Shown here in pieces: positions 40,972-52,067 of a DNA stretch of 64,000 nt (the first letter of the stretch is position 1; the number at the start of each line of letters is the position of its first letter). The notes beneath the pieces were generated by a model. The model searched no databases, was not told the DNA's origin, and saw only the letters and a program-made list of their open reading frames with translations. A program made the translations under genes and the position numbers. Source of the stretch: Conchocele bisecta (lineage: Eukaryota > Mollusca > Bivalvia > Lucinida > Thyasiridae); contig CM055273.1 in assembly GCA_029237695.1 (NCBI GenBank), forward strand, positions 57,277,968 through 57,341,967. The letters run 5' to 3'.

Positions 40972-43900
40972 CCTTGAGCCAGATACCGAAACCCTCCCCC
41001 CCCCACCCCCCCCCCCCCCTGTGGGATTTTTGCAGACATATTTTTCCTAAAACTACATTCAATTGCGAGTGTTATGCCGTATGTCTGCGCTCTGTAACCC
41101 GTTGGATGAACATATGGCGCCATTTTGAAGTAGGTCACCCTCGGACTTTTTCCCATCTTCATAAATCACATTTTTAACTAAAAATTGACCAAATTATATC
41201 ATTTTAATTACATAAAGTAGTATTTTTGCACTTTTTCAGAGATGTTGGACAATATGGAATCTAATAAGGTACACTTAAACAAAATCTGATAATCCAGAAG
41301 TCAAATTTTACGTGTTTGATTACCCCACCCACCCAATTTCAATGGTAAAATATACATGTTAATAACTTTATGCAAACGTGGTATTTTTTCATATTATCAA
41401 TGTTAATGTAAGCTAGGAGTGTCTATTAAACATATCCAATGCAAATACGCCCAATTATTTTGTGTCTACTGCAAAATATACAAAGTGAAAAACAACACAT
41501 TTTTACCATTCCCCACCCACTAATTTTACAATGGTTATTTCACCGGTATTCAATATTATGCAACGTCAGATCCTTAAAACCGGTTGCTATGGACAGACAA
41601 CTAGTTACATATTTATTAGTATTGTCTATGCAGACTGCAGATACTATTTGTCGAATGTTCGTCCGTCTGTACGCACGCTTCTTAGCTTCTTAAATATTAA
41701 TTGACTGCATCGATTGGGAATAATGTACACATATTAATATAGTTCGAGGCATGTGATCATTATCGTCAACAGGAGTTAATATACGATAATAGTTATCCAT
41801 TTGTACATAGATTTCTTCTCCTTTTTTTACAATATTCAGTAATGGTGTTAATATCGTGCATCAAATATGCCTGACGGAGGAAGAAAATCCTGAAAGCTAA
41901 AAACAATTTTTTAAGATAAAATAATAAAACCATGTTTTGTTTTCACTTCGCTATCCGACATAAGATGAAACCATACATATAATGGATGAAGTTGGATCAA
42001 TTTGTTAATTATGCAATTTCAAAATGACCGCCACATTGATAATTTATATATATGTATACAGCAATATATCGCTCGATATGATTGTGGAGATGGACATAAT
42101 GGTCTATATCATTTGTAACTTCCTTATTATTATATTGAGGTGGCGGAGCAGCCTTATAATCTGGTGGAACATCCTTATGTCGTGCTGATACATCCTTATA
42201 CATGTAGTGTGATGCAACTGCCTTATATTGTGATGGAACATCATTATAGTGTGGTGGAACCACATTATGTTGTGGTGAAACTGCCGTATAATGTGATGAA
42301 AATGCATTATAGTGTGACGAAACTGCCTTATATTGTGGTGGAACTGCCTTATTTTGTGAGGAAACATATGTATAATGTGATGGAGCATCATTATATCGTG
42401 GTGGAACATCCTTTGAGAGTGGTGGAACATTCTTATATTGTAATGGAACTGCCGTATACTGCGTGATAACTGCCTTATAGTGTGGCTGAACATCCCTATA
42501 TTATGGTGAAACTGCCTTATAATGTGGTAGAACGGTCTTATATTGTAATTAATTTGCCTTATATTGTCACTAAACATCATTATACTGTGTGGAACGTCCT
42601 TATAGTGTGGTGGAACATCATATATGGTGGTGAAGCCGCCTTATAATGTGGTTGGCACTGCCATATAGTGTGACGACACTGTCTTATATTGTGGTGGAAC
42701 TGCTTATATTGTGACAAAATATCTTTATATGGTGGTGATGTATCCTTATATCGTGATGCAACATCATTATATAGTGGTGGAACTGTCTTATATTGTAATT
42801 AATTTGCCTTATTGTGTGGTGGAAGTGCCATATTGTTATGAAACACCATTATAATGTGGTGAAACATCCTTTATGTGTGGTGGAACATCATTATCTTGTG
42901 GTGAAACCGCCTTATAATGTGGTGGCACTGCCGTATATTGTGACGAAAATGTATTATAGTGTGTGAAACTGTCTTATAGTGTGAGGAAACATAATATTCT
43001 GTGGTGGAGCATCCTTATAATTGTGATGGAACAGCCTTATATTGTGACGGAACATCCTTATAGTGTGACGGAACATCCTTATATTGCGATGGAACTGTAT
43101 TATAATGTGTTGGAACTGCATTATAGTGTGGTGGTACATCCTTATATTGTGGTGAACTGTCTTACAGTGCAAGTAATGTTCCTGATATTGTGATGGAACA
43201 TCTTTATAATGTGGTGAAACTGCCTTATAATGTGTTTTATCTGCCTTATATTGTGATGAAACTGCTTTATATTGTGGTGGCACTGCCTTATAGTTTGAAT
43301 AAACATATTTATATCGTGGTAGAACTGCACTATAGTGTGATTAAACAGTATTATGTTGTGATGGAGCATCCGTATATTGTGGTGGAACACCCTCATATCG
43401 TGATGGAACAAGCTTATGTTGTGATGGAAAAGGCTTGTAGTGTGATGTAACATCCGTATAGTGTAATGGAACAATTCCTTATATTGTACCGGAACTGTCT
43501 TATAATGTGGTGGAACATCACTACACTGTGGTGGAACGTTACATTGTGGCAGAACATCTTTATATCTGATTGATATAAAAGTGTGATGCTCCATGCAAGT
43601 CTTAATTTAGTTAGATCAAACATGACGCAAGAGACCCTAACATTTTATCACATGTTTGTACTGCTACACGTCGATACCTTATGGAGATACATCTATCTTA
43701 ACTTAACCATCATGATATCAATATAGCCCTCTCTTCAAATAGTAGTAGCTGCATCTTTATTTATTTGGCCAGTGTGAATTATTTTATTGCATACATCCAA
43801 ATAATGTAGCACGAGTGTAACATCAAATTAAATGAAGTACAATATATGCCTCCTCACTTCATATACTGTACATTTAATTTAATATAACAATGGTGTTACT

Positions 43901-45096
43901 ATTTATACACATAGCTGTTGTTTTGTTAACTAATCAATGTTGAATGATACAAATGCTAATAATCAACATAATTAACTGATAATAGACAGATGTCCCGGAT
44001 TACGTAATACCTTGATTTCATTTGCAACCATGAATCATCAATCTGTTCACTTACAAGTAGCAGGGTCGTACTATTACCATATATTTCAGAGTATTAATAA
44101 GATTAAAAATGGTTCAGTAAGTATTAATTAGACAACTGGTGCAGACAGTGAAAATTCCTACTACTATGCGAACCTAATTTGATTTGCAATTGTCACTACA
44201 CATGCCTGATGATCATATACATGATTCACATGTATACTGTATTTAAATGTTATTAATACTACCTAATGGTGACTATTGTGATTGTCACTGATTGTGTCAA
44301 TCAATCAACCAATATAATAGATTCTTTCAATCATCACAACCAGTCAGCAAATGTTTTAAACATGTTTTTGTGCATTTTTATACAATTTGAATTGCTGAGA
44401 AAAACATGATTTTTTATTGTGATTTATGAAAATAAACATATTAGGCGGCCATTTTTAATGTATAACAACATTATTGTATCATGGAACATGACTGTGAATG
44501 CTAAGCAAACTATATTTAGGTCAATTTGTATTATAATATATGACCATTGCGTGTTTTATAGCATCTTCGAAATTCCAGACAGTAGTAAATATGTAGTTTA
44601 TGGCGGCCATTTTGAAATATTTTGAGAGTTATGATATTTAAAGGGATTACATGTTCCTTTCACATGTATATATAAGTAATGCAATGAAAAATAAAAATAA
44701 GCATTTTACATCATTACAGTTTTGTAATAGTTCTCAATAATAGTTATATTGAAAATAATGTTGAAAAATGCCAATTTTGGCGGCCGCCATTTTGGAAAGT
44801 ATTGGTATAGTATGATGTAATGATGTATAATGTCCATTGTATACCATTCAGTAACCAATTTGGCAAAACATCGTAGCTATTTACAGGGTTTGTACTTGCT
44901 ATATCAATTAACAGTCATATATAAACGGCTCAAAATGGCATGGCGGCCATCTTGGAAAATGGCCGCCATTTGTTCATCCAGCGGCTTTTTGAGCGCAGAC
45001 ATTCAGGATTAATAGACAATAGGCTACTGAATCTGAAAATCATAGTCACCAAAAATCCCACAGGGGGGGGGAGGGGGGGTTATTGGTGGCTCAAGG
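40972..45096. mobile_element. Element V, 4.1 kb non-autonomous TIR transposon
   Basis: Imperfect terminal inverted repeats of about 145-155 bp. Left: CCTTGAGCC, a C-rich run, 'ctgtgggatttttg', 'tgtctgcgctc', 'tggatgaacatatggcgcca'. The right end (44955-45096) is the same series in reverse complement. The interior holds two 'ttacc.ccacccac' boxes (about 41320 and 41510), a 1.4 kb minisatellite and AT-rich DNA. 'ggcggccatttt'-like motifs recur, mostly towards the right end. No transposase frame is seen. It interrupts satellite U. Confidence 0.75.
42125..43570. repeat. Minisatellite with about 24-bp period inside V
   Basis: About 60 degenerate units of the type 'tggtggaacatccttatatt' plus 'gtga'. 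Because 24 is divisible by three, long frames appear on both strands (repeats of VELPYIVMEHPY-type and HHNIRQFHHTIRMF-type). The period and decay explain these frames, so I do not annotate proteins. Confidence 0.9.
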
Positions 45097-45099
45097 TCT

Positions 45100-45590
45100 A
45101 ATACGGATATGGAAAGTAAGAGACCGGTTTGCATGAATCACGTTCCAAATGGAACACTGTACTAGTTTTCAACGATCCCGATACGACTGTTAAAAATGCA
45201 GCTGCAATTGATGGTCTAGAAACATGCACTTATGTCAGGACCTGGGAATGGGTTACAGTTGTGGAGAGTACTCAGGTAATAGTGTATACGATGCTAACAT
45301 AGACACATGTTTGTATGAATCACGCTCAAAATGGAACACTATGTAGTAGTTTTGAACAAGATCCAGATCCGACTGTCGGAAATACAGTTGCACTTGATGG
45401 TCTAGTTACATGCGGGGACGTGGGAATGGGTTACTGGATGTGGAGAGTAATAGAGTATACGATGCGAACATCGACACATGTTTGTATGAATCATACCCCA
45501 TATAGCGCACTATTGAATACGTAGTACTGCCAGGAAAATACCCTGATGCGACTGTTTAAATGTCGCGGTACACATGGTGGTCTAGATATT
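45100..45590 (+). repeat. Satellite U array, right segment
   Basis: Units marked by 'gaatca' at 45135, 45317 and 45488, with 'gatggtctaga' and 'gggaatgggttac'. It resumes the left array after element V. Confidence 0.75.
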
Positions 45591-45738
45591 GTTACAATTG
45601 TTACAAATGTCCTAAACAAGCAAACGCATACCCAAACGAACACCGGAAAGCCCAGGTAAATCACAGCATTACCACTATATCAAACAGACATGAACAGTGG
45701 TAATGAGAACAATTACCATAGAAGTCCTTTTATACCAG

Positions 45739-46088
45739 CAAGGTGCACGATCACGTGGTTACAACAAGAACAACAACGTCGCCCACTCCAAAGTTAGTAG
45801 TAGTTGATATTTTCCTTAATATGCAACGGATTTTGATGAAATATGGCGCAGCAAACGCGTCTTCATGAGCTGCATTTGGTGGTCTATGGAGTTTGGCACA
45901 GACTTATGTCGTTTTTGCAAAGAATCGATTTCCGTGTCGGAGACACGGAAATCGAATCTTCGCAAAAACGACAGAAGTTTGGGTGAACATACAGAGACCA
46001 CCAAATCCGTTACGTAATAAGGACACTATACAAGAATACGTACTTTGAATCGGTACTTGTTGTTAGTACCACGTGATCATACACCTTG
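45739..46088. mobile_element. MITE family M, shortened right arm
   Basis: Ends 'caaggtgcacgatcacgtgg' and 'ccacgtgatcatacaccttg', central hairpin 'gatttccgtgtcggagacac'. About 90 bp of the right arm is missing compared with 20699-21140. Confidence 0.8.
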
Positions 46089-46173
46089 AGCATGTGGTAT
46101 ATTTGGTGTCATCACAGAAGCACCGTCGAAAGCACTCGGATTACCATTTACTAACACAGAGCCGAACGATGGA

Positions 46174-46623
46174 CAAGGTGTATGATCACGTGGTCACAAC
46201 AACAACAACAACAACAAGTACTGAAACTTTCAGAAGCCCTCCGATTCAAAGTACATATTCTGTTATGTTGTCCTTATTGTGTAACGGATTTTGATAAAGT
46301 ATGGCGCATCAAACGCGTCTTGTTAATCTGCATTTTGTTGGTCTCGGTACTTTGGCCCAAACTTCTGTCGTTTTGATAAGAATCGATTTCCGTGTCTACC
46401 GGACACGGAAATCGATTCTTCGCAAAAACAACATTTATAAGTATGTGCCGAACTCCCGGGATCACCGAATGCAGCTCATGAAGACGCGTCTGCTGCGTCA
46501 TATTTCATCCAAATATGTTGCCTATTAAGGAAAATATAAAATAATACTTACTTTGGAGTGGGCGCGCTTTCAACACTTTCAGCCATTGTTGTTGTTGTTG
46601 TAACCACGTGATCATGCACCTTG
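46174..46623. mobile_element. MITE family M, full copy
   Basis: 'caaggtgtatgatcacgtgg' to 'ccacgtgatcatgcaccttg' with (AAC)n and (GTT)n runs just inside. It lies 85 bp from the previous M copy. Confidence 0.85.
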
Positions 46624-46936
46624 ATGGATGGATATAACGTTATTGTATGGTATACCCTGTACGGTGGCACATGCAAATTGTAGCAAAACAGGCCGGTTTT
46701 CAAGTAGATGTTTTCAGTCATTTGACATATAAACTACTCTACGCTGGACGATGTACATATATCTAGGTATTAACTATCAAACCATAGTGTAATGTAACGA
46801 TTTAATAATAACGATATCATATATTGTGGATGTGTAACATGTGAAAAAAAACAACATTTATAAATAATATATTGTGAAATTTATTAATTTTATAAAAGTA
46901 CGCAAATTTGGATGTTTATTGGACCTTTAATTGTCA
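46624..46936. other. AT-rich stretch without a recognised gene
   Basis: Nothing recognised. Confidence 0.45.
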
Positions 46937-47063
46937 AAAATACACATTGTAATCATATTATACACAGGCAGTTCATGAAAATACACATTGTAATCATATT
47001 ATACACAGACAGTTCATGAAAATACACATTGTAATCATATTATACACAGACAGTTCATGAAAA
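46937..47063 (+). repeat. 41-bp tandem repeat, three copies
   Basis: Unit 'aaaatacacattgtaatcat' plus 'attatacacagacagttcatg', with a single base difference in the first copy. The near identity indicates a recent expansion. Confidence 0.9.
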
Positions 47064-47216
47064 TCGACGTATCTAAGAAATTAACAAAATCATATTTCAG
47101 AACTATTTATTTTCCATGGAGCTGAATATACTCTCTAAAACGACTTAACATGACACATGTCTTAAACTATTTGAAAATGACGTAACATTAGCATGGTTGT
47201 GTTAGCATATCGACTT

Positions 47217-47808
47217 ACCAGCGGCCCGTTTCACAAAACTTCGAACGATAAAAATGTTTGTACGAAGATTATTTTAATTTTACTTTACTATAGGAATGCT
47301 TTTTGTGGAATTTATCGGGGTATAAACTTGGAAAAGTCGCGGAATACTGGACGAAGGCCGGAAGGCCACGTCCAGTATTCCCGCGACTTTTACAAGTTTA
47401 TATCCCCGATAGATTCCACAAAAAAGCCATTCATTCCTTATAATTCCAGCATTTGAAATAAATTCATCAAGAAAATGTGTTTATTTTCCGTTTTCTTAAG
47501 AATTATTTTAACTGCGCCTCACGGTTACGGAAAGAAGTTCGGCGTTGGAGTTTACTGGGATATAAATTTTGGACAGAGACTTGCTACGGGTCAATCAAAT
47601 GTTAGGGAATTGTGTAAATATTTTTGTGCTGGAATTACACAATAGTGTACTTCACTAATCATGCAATTAACTGCCTACAATTAGCGGTAAATATGTACGA
47701 AACCACCGCAAATTTCGGAAAATCGGCTGCATTTGCTAACTTTGTTGTAAATGTTAGTTTTGAACTTACAAAGTTCTCAGTCGTACGAAGCTTAGAGACA
47801 CGGGCCCC
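47217..47808 (+). mobile_element. Family C variant interrupted by element D
   Basis: Left end 'cggcccgtttcacaaaactt', right end 'cgaagcttagagacacgggcc', with CAG on both outer sides (ACCAGCGG and CCCCAGG). Element D (47289-47637) separates the arms. The C interior has 'aaaccaccgcaaatttcgga'. The right part from 47649 is shared with 56741-56905. Confidence 0.7.
47289..47637 (+). mobile_element. Element D inserted in a family C variant
   Basis: Complete hairpin and tail; the left tip has lost a few bases ('taggaatgctttttgtgg'). The nested position shows that D was mobile after this C copy had settled. Confidence 0.8.
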
Positions 47809-48480
47809 AGGTTCTGCAGGTAAAATCTGTCCATGGCCTAACACATAATAATTATATTTGTAACACTTAACTAAATTAGTCCGTAAAATTAGTCCGCAAA
47901 ATATAATGCAACATATAGCGCATAACTAATTATACTAAACGCCAGAACAAAGTTCCATAGACTACAGTGTGATCTTAAATTGTGAATATGTACAAACTTC
48001 CATCTTTAATAATCAGGCTGAGGCCGATAGCCTCATGCATGTGTTAATATGAAGCAGTTATGTCATCGTGAATTTGGCACAGAATGGTAGAGGACCATCA
48101 GAGCAGATATGAAGCAGTTACGCTAAAGGAAACAGAAATTATAAAAACAATACTTTTACAACAAGCGGTCGGGGGACGGGACGTACGGATGCGCATCCGA
48201 TAACAATATATGCCCCCACCCCCCTCACCATTCGGTGTCGGGGGCATAAAAACACGAACGCATTTGCGTTATGTCTGTAGATAATGACGTCGACGTCACC
48301 ACACCCTCCATGATGAAAGTCACATACATGTGTCAGCCGCAGTTAGTATCAAGTGTGCGATATGAGCGCGGTATTATATCATGAGTGGCAGACTAGTATG
48401 GGTACATGCGATACAAACTGCAGCTGAAGCACGTGACTTTCAAAACAATCAGAATGGTGGGTGTGTTGACGTCGGCGTCT

Positions 48481-48518
48481 GTAGAGCCGGTTTTTGTAAC
48501 CCCCGGTTTTTGTAACCG
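48481..48518 (+). mobile_element. Element X end fragment
   Basis: GTAGAGCCGGTTTTTGTAAC followed by a second 'ccccggtttttgtaacc', identical in design to the ends at 306-705. It is absent from the paired duplication copy. Confidence 0.65.
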
Positions 48519-49027
48519 AGATTAGATATAACGATATAGAAGTGTGTATAATTTCGCAATTTGAGGTTACCGCGTAGTATGTGGAACTTTCTTTTGGCGT
48601 TTAGTATACTTGATTTAACAACTGTGAAACTTTAATGCATAGTCCCCTGTTGCTGCCTAGTGCAGATGACAAATGACTAAGCCTTATATAGACTACAAGC
48701 CGTCGCCTCGAGCCAGACTGATCTCACTTGGGAATGCGAAACTAAAGCTTAACTGACATTTCTATTACCTGTTGCCGTGGGTATCTTAATCTCGGCACGT
48801 TTCGTTTGGAATGCAAGCGAGAAATGGAAACGTTTACATTATGTTCGTGTCTATTTTTGTGAGAGATCAGCATTGAAGTATTTATATTATGTTTTTATGT
48901 AATTTGCATGTTGCATAAAAGTACAACCTGGATTATTTAGAAACGCAATACATTGTACTATGCACATGGCACATGTACGTCCTACATACCTTAAACATAT
49001 GATAATCAACAAATACATATACATGTA

Positions 49028-49400
49028 CAGTGCAACCTTTCTACAACAGCCACCTATGGGAAGACGTAAAACTGGCTGTTGTAGAGAGGTGGCTGTTGTA
49101 GGGAGGTTAATGCTGAATTAAATTTTATCGTCTGATGTTTATTTATTTTCTTCGATAATTCTCATCAAATACATGCTTTGACAGCATTTTAGAATCATTT
49201 CCAATGGAAATGATTATAAAGTGCCGTGTCAAAACATGTTTTATTGAGAAAGAATGCAAAAGCAACATCAGAGGACAATGTTCATGCTCAGCAGTCTAAG
49301 GGTTAGATATATAGGAAATCATCCATTTGGGATATAAAATATCGTCTGTTACAGAGAGGGTGTTGTTGTAGAGGGGTGGCCGTTCGGGGAGGTTCGACTG
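49028..49400 (-). mobile_element. Family I MITE with a demonstrable empty site
   Basis: CAGTGCAACCTTTCTACAAC to 'ggggaggttcgactg' with TA on both sides. The paired duplication copy reads 'tacatgtagttcagatattt' (about 57998-58020) without the element and with a single TA. Confidence 0.85.
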
Positions 49401-49971
49401 TAGTTCAGATATTTGAAAAAATAATATATATGGGCCGCGCCATGCGAAAACCGGGCTTAATGACAACGTCACGATAAGCGGTAAATGACGTCGCAAAGAA
49501 GGTCGATTCAAAACGTCGCAGCAAAATATTTGCCGCCACGTTTACGTTTAAAGTGTCGCGATTTTCCCCTGATTACAGTGCACATTATATTCGCTCGCTG
49601 AGTAAAAGTTTGCAGATTCGTGTCCGAAACCCGAGTCTGAGCATCTTCAGACTTCAAAGTCGTGTTCAGGGTACATACAGTAAGCCTATAAGGTGCGATA
49701 TGTTCTACATCTGGGTACGACTTAATGTAGATATATCAGTCAAGCAACATCAGCTACTTATAATATATACATCACACAAATAATAAAACAAAATGATATT
49801 GTTAACAAAACATTATCTGCTCACAGCATATGTATAGTCAACTATGCTGCATGAAATCATAGAATGTTGGAGAGTTCTTTTATATTACGGAAATTGACAC
49901 GTGGGGGCTTACAGTGTCTAGAATTCTCCAACTGGGCAACTTGTGTGTAACCGCCTTGAAACTCTGGTTAG

Positions 49972-50880
49972 CATTGGAGATATAATGCCTATCTGCCGAA
50001 ACTGGCACATGACAGAACCATTGGTTTCCTAGGGTGAGTTGCACTAAACTTCGTACGACTAAAAGTTTGAAAGTGCAAACTTATGATAGTCTGTAAATTT
50101 CACATTAACAATGTTTTCTTGTAAACAATTATTGGATTTAAGCCTACATGTATGCTCACTAAATGTAAATACATCAATTGAAATTTCCAGACGATCCTAA
50201 ATTTGCACTTACGAACATTTTAGTCGTACGAAGTTGTGTGGGATATTCAAGTGTATGGTTGCATATCTTGGGTGAGCCACATTGGAGATATAATGCCTAT
50301 CTGCCGAAACTGTCACGTGACAGAACCATTGGTTTCCTATGGTGAGTTGCACTAAACTTCGTACGACTAAAAGTTTGAAAGTGCAAACTTATGATAGTCT
50401 GTAAATTTCACATTAACAATGTTTTCTTGTAAACAATTATTGGATTTAAGCCTACATGTATGCTCACTAAATGTAAATACATCAATTGAAATTTCCAGAC
50501 GATCCTAAATTTGCAGTTACGAACATTTTAGTCGTACGAAGTTGTGTGGGATATTCAAGTGTATGGTTGCATATCTTGGGTGAGCCACATTGGAGATATA
50601 ATGCCTATCTGCCGAAACTGTCACGTGACAGAACCATTGGTTTCCTAGGGTGAGTTGCACTAAACTTCGTACGACTAAAAGTTTGAAAGTGCAAACTTAT
50701 GATAGTCTGTAAATTTCACATTAACAATGTTTTCTTGTAAACAATTATTGGATTTCAGCCTACATGTATGCTCACTAAATGTAAATACATCAATTGAAAT
50801 TTCCAGACGATCCTAAATTTGCACTTACGAAAAGTTTAGTCGTACGAAGTTTAGTGAAACGCTCCCCAGTTGTGTGGGAT
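49972..50880 (+). repeat. 308-bp tandem triplication containing a family C MITE
   Basis: Units start at about 49972, 50280 and 50588 with 'cattggagatataatgccta'. Each contains a C copy beginning 'ggtgagttgcactaaactt'. The units are nearly identical. Only the third unit keeps the complete C right end 'agtgaaacgctcccc'; in the others 'cgaag' runs straight into 'ttgtgtgggatattc'. Confidence 0.85.
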
Positions 50881-50893
50881 ATTCAAGTGCCAT

Positions 50894-51352
50894 TATAGGA
50901 ATGAATGGTCTTTTTGTGGAATTTATCGGGGTATAAACTTGGAAAAGTCGCGGGAATACTGGACGAAGCGATAAAAAATTACAAATTTCGAAAAAAAAAA
51001 AAAAAAAAAAAAAAGATTTTTTTATTTTTTTATTTTTTTATTTTTTTATTTTTTTTTCGAAAATTGTAATTTTTCGGAAGGCCTCGTCCAGTATTCCTGC
51101 GACTTTTCCAAGTTTATATCCCCGATAAATTCCACAAAAAGGTCATTCATTCCTTATAATTCCAGCATTTTAATTAAATTCATCAAGAAAATGTGTTTAT
51201 TTTCCGTTTCCTTAAGAATTATTTTAGCTGCGCCTGACGGTTACGGAAAGTAGTTCGGCGTGGGAGTTTACTGGGATATAAATTTTGGACAGAGACTTGC
51301 TACGAACCAATCAAATGTTAGGGAATTGTGTAAATATTTTTGTGCTGGAATT
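50894..51352 (+). mobile_element. Element D with E-derived insertion in its hairpin tip
   Basis: Hairpin arms and tail as in other D copies, but the tip 'gacgaaggccggaaggcc' is split by about 107 bp (50968-51074), starting 'gcgataaaaaattacaaatt' and ending 'cgaaaattgtaattttt', the inner part of family E with long A and T runs. D here lies inside the duplication and is absent from copy 2. Confidence 0.8.
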
Positions 51353-51702
51353 ATCACCTTGTGACAATGGTGTCAAGCTATTATTTCAAGTGCTTTTTCG
51401 CGCGTAACAGCATTGACGATAACGTGCAGAAACATATTAAATTATTATATTCGTCAGACTGTGTACAGTTCATTCGCATTCAAGATGATGGTGTGGAAAA
51501 TATATAATGTCACGGTTATGACTTGAATGTATGAGGTGAATCCCAGTTTCACGTTGCGACATCGCGTAATGAACGACGTAGCATCGAATGAGACATACAG
51601 CAGCGCTTGACATATAAACAAAATATTGCTACGCCGCTTCATGTGGGTTGTTGGTCGGGCGAACGAGACGGCGTACATTAACGGTATGGGTTCCTCATTA
51701 TA

Positions 51703-52066
51703 GGAATCACGATTTGCCTGGTGTGGCCCTCAGGTACGTTTTTATCTTTGGCTATTTTGTTACCTGGGAGTTGAATTAGGTTATTGCCCATTATAAAAGT
51801 AGTAAGCTTATTACTGATCCTACTGCTTTTGGGAGGGGCCAAGTGATTCTGGTGTAGCGAGGACCTGGCATCAGATCAGGATTATTCTGATTTCAGGGCT
51901 GAATATATAGTTTTGTTATTGTAAATATTCAGTTCTAATTTTGGGATTTTCCCCCCATTTGTATATGTACTTGTACAGGTAATATATGGGATTTAGTACT
52001 AAACCCATTGACCCGGACTTAAATGACCTTAGCTGTTGATAGGCCGTTAAACCCCAACAAACAAAC
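51703..52066 (+). mobile_element. SINE-related sequence with conserved tail
   Basis: 'attcagttctaattttggga', 'attgacccggacttaaatga', 'ttagctgttgataggccgtt', then 'accccaacaaacaaacaa'. The 3' part (about 51920-52066) matches 19499-19686. A tRNA-like head is not clear. Confidence 0.6.
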
Positions 52067-52067
52067 A

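Larger units (their letters stand above)
47649..51608 (+). repeat. Segmental duplication S, copy 1 (long)
   Basis: Collinear with 56741-59044. Extra material here: about 135 bp with an X fragment (48441-48575), a family I MITE (49028-49400), about 370 bp at 49422-49793, two additional 308-bp tandem units (50.0-50.9 kb) and elements D and E (50894-51352). No coding gene is recognised. Confidence 0.85.

Noticed and set aside
40981..41020. C-rich run as an independent feature
   Set aside because: It is part of the V terminal inverted repeat, matched by the G-rich run at 45061-45080.
42104..43594. Long open frames on both strands with repeated HH.IR.F or EHPYIV motifs
   Set aside because: They coincide exactly with a 24-bp-period minisatellite, where any frame without a stop stays open. 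No start context, signal peptide or family similarity.
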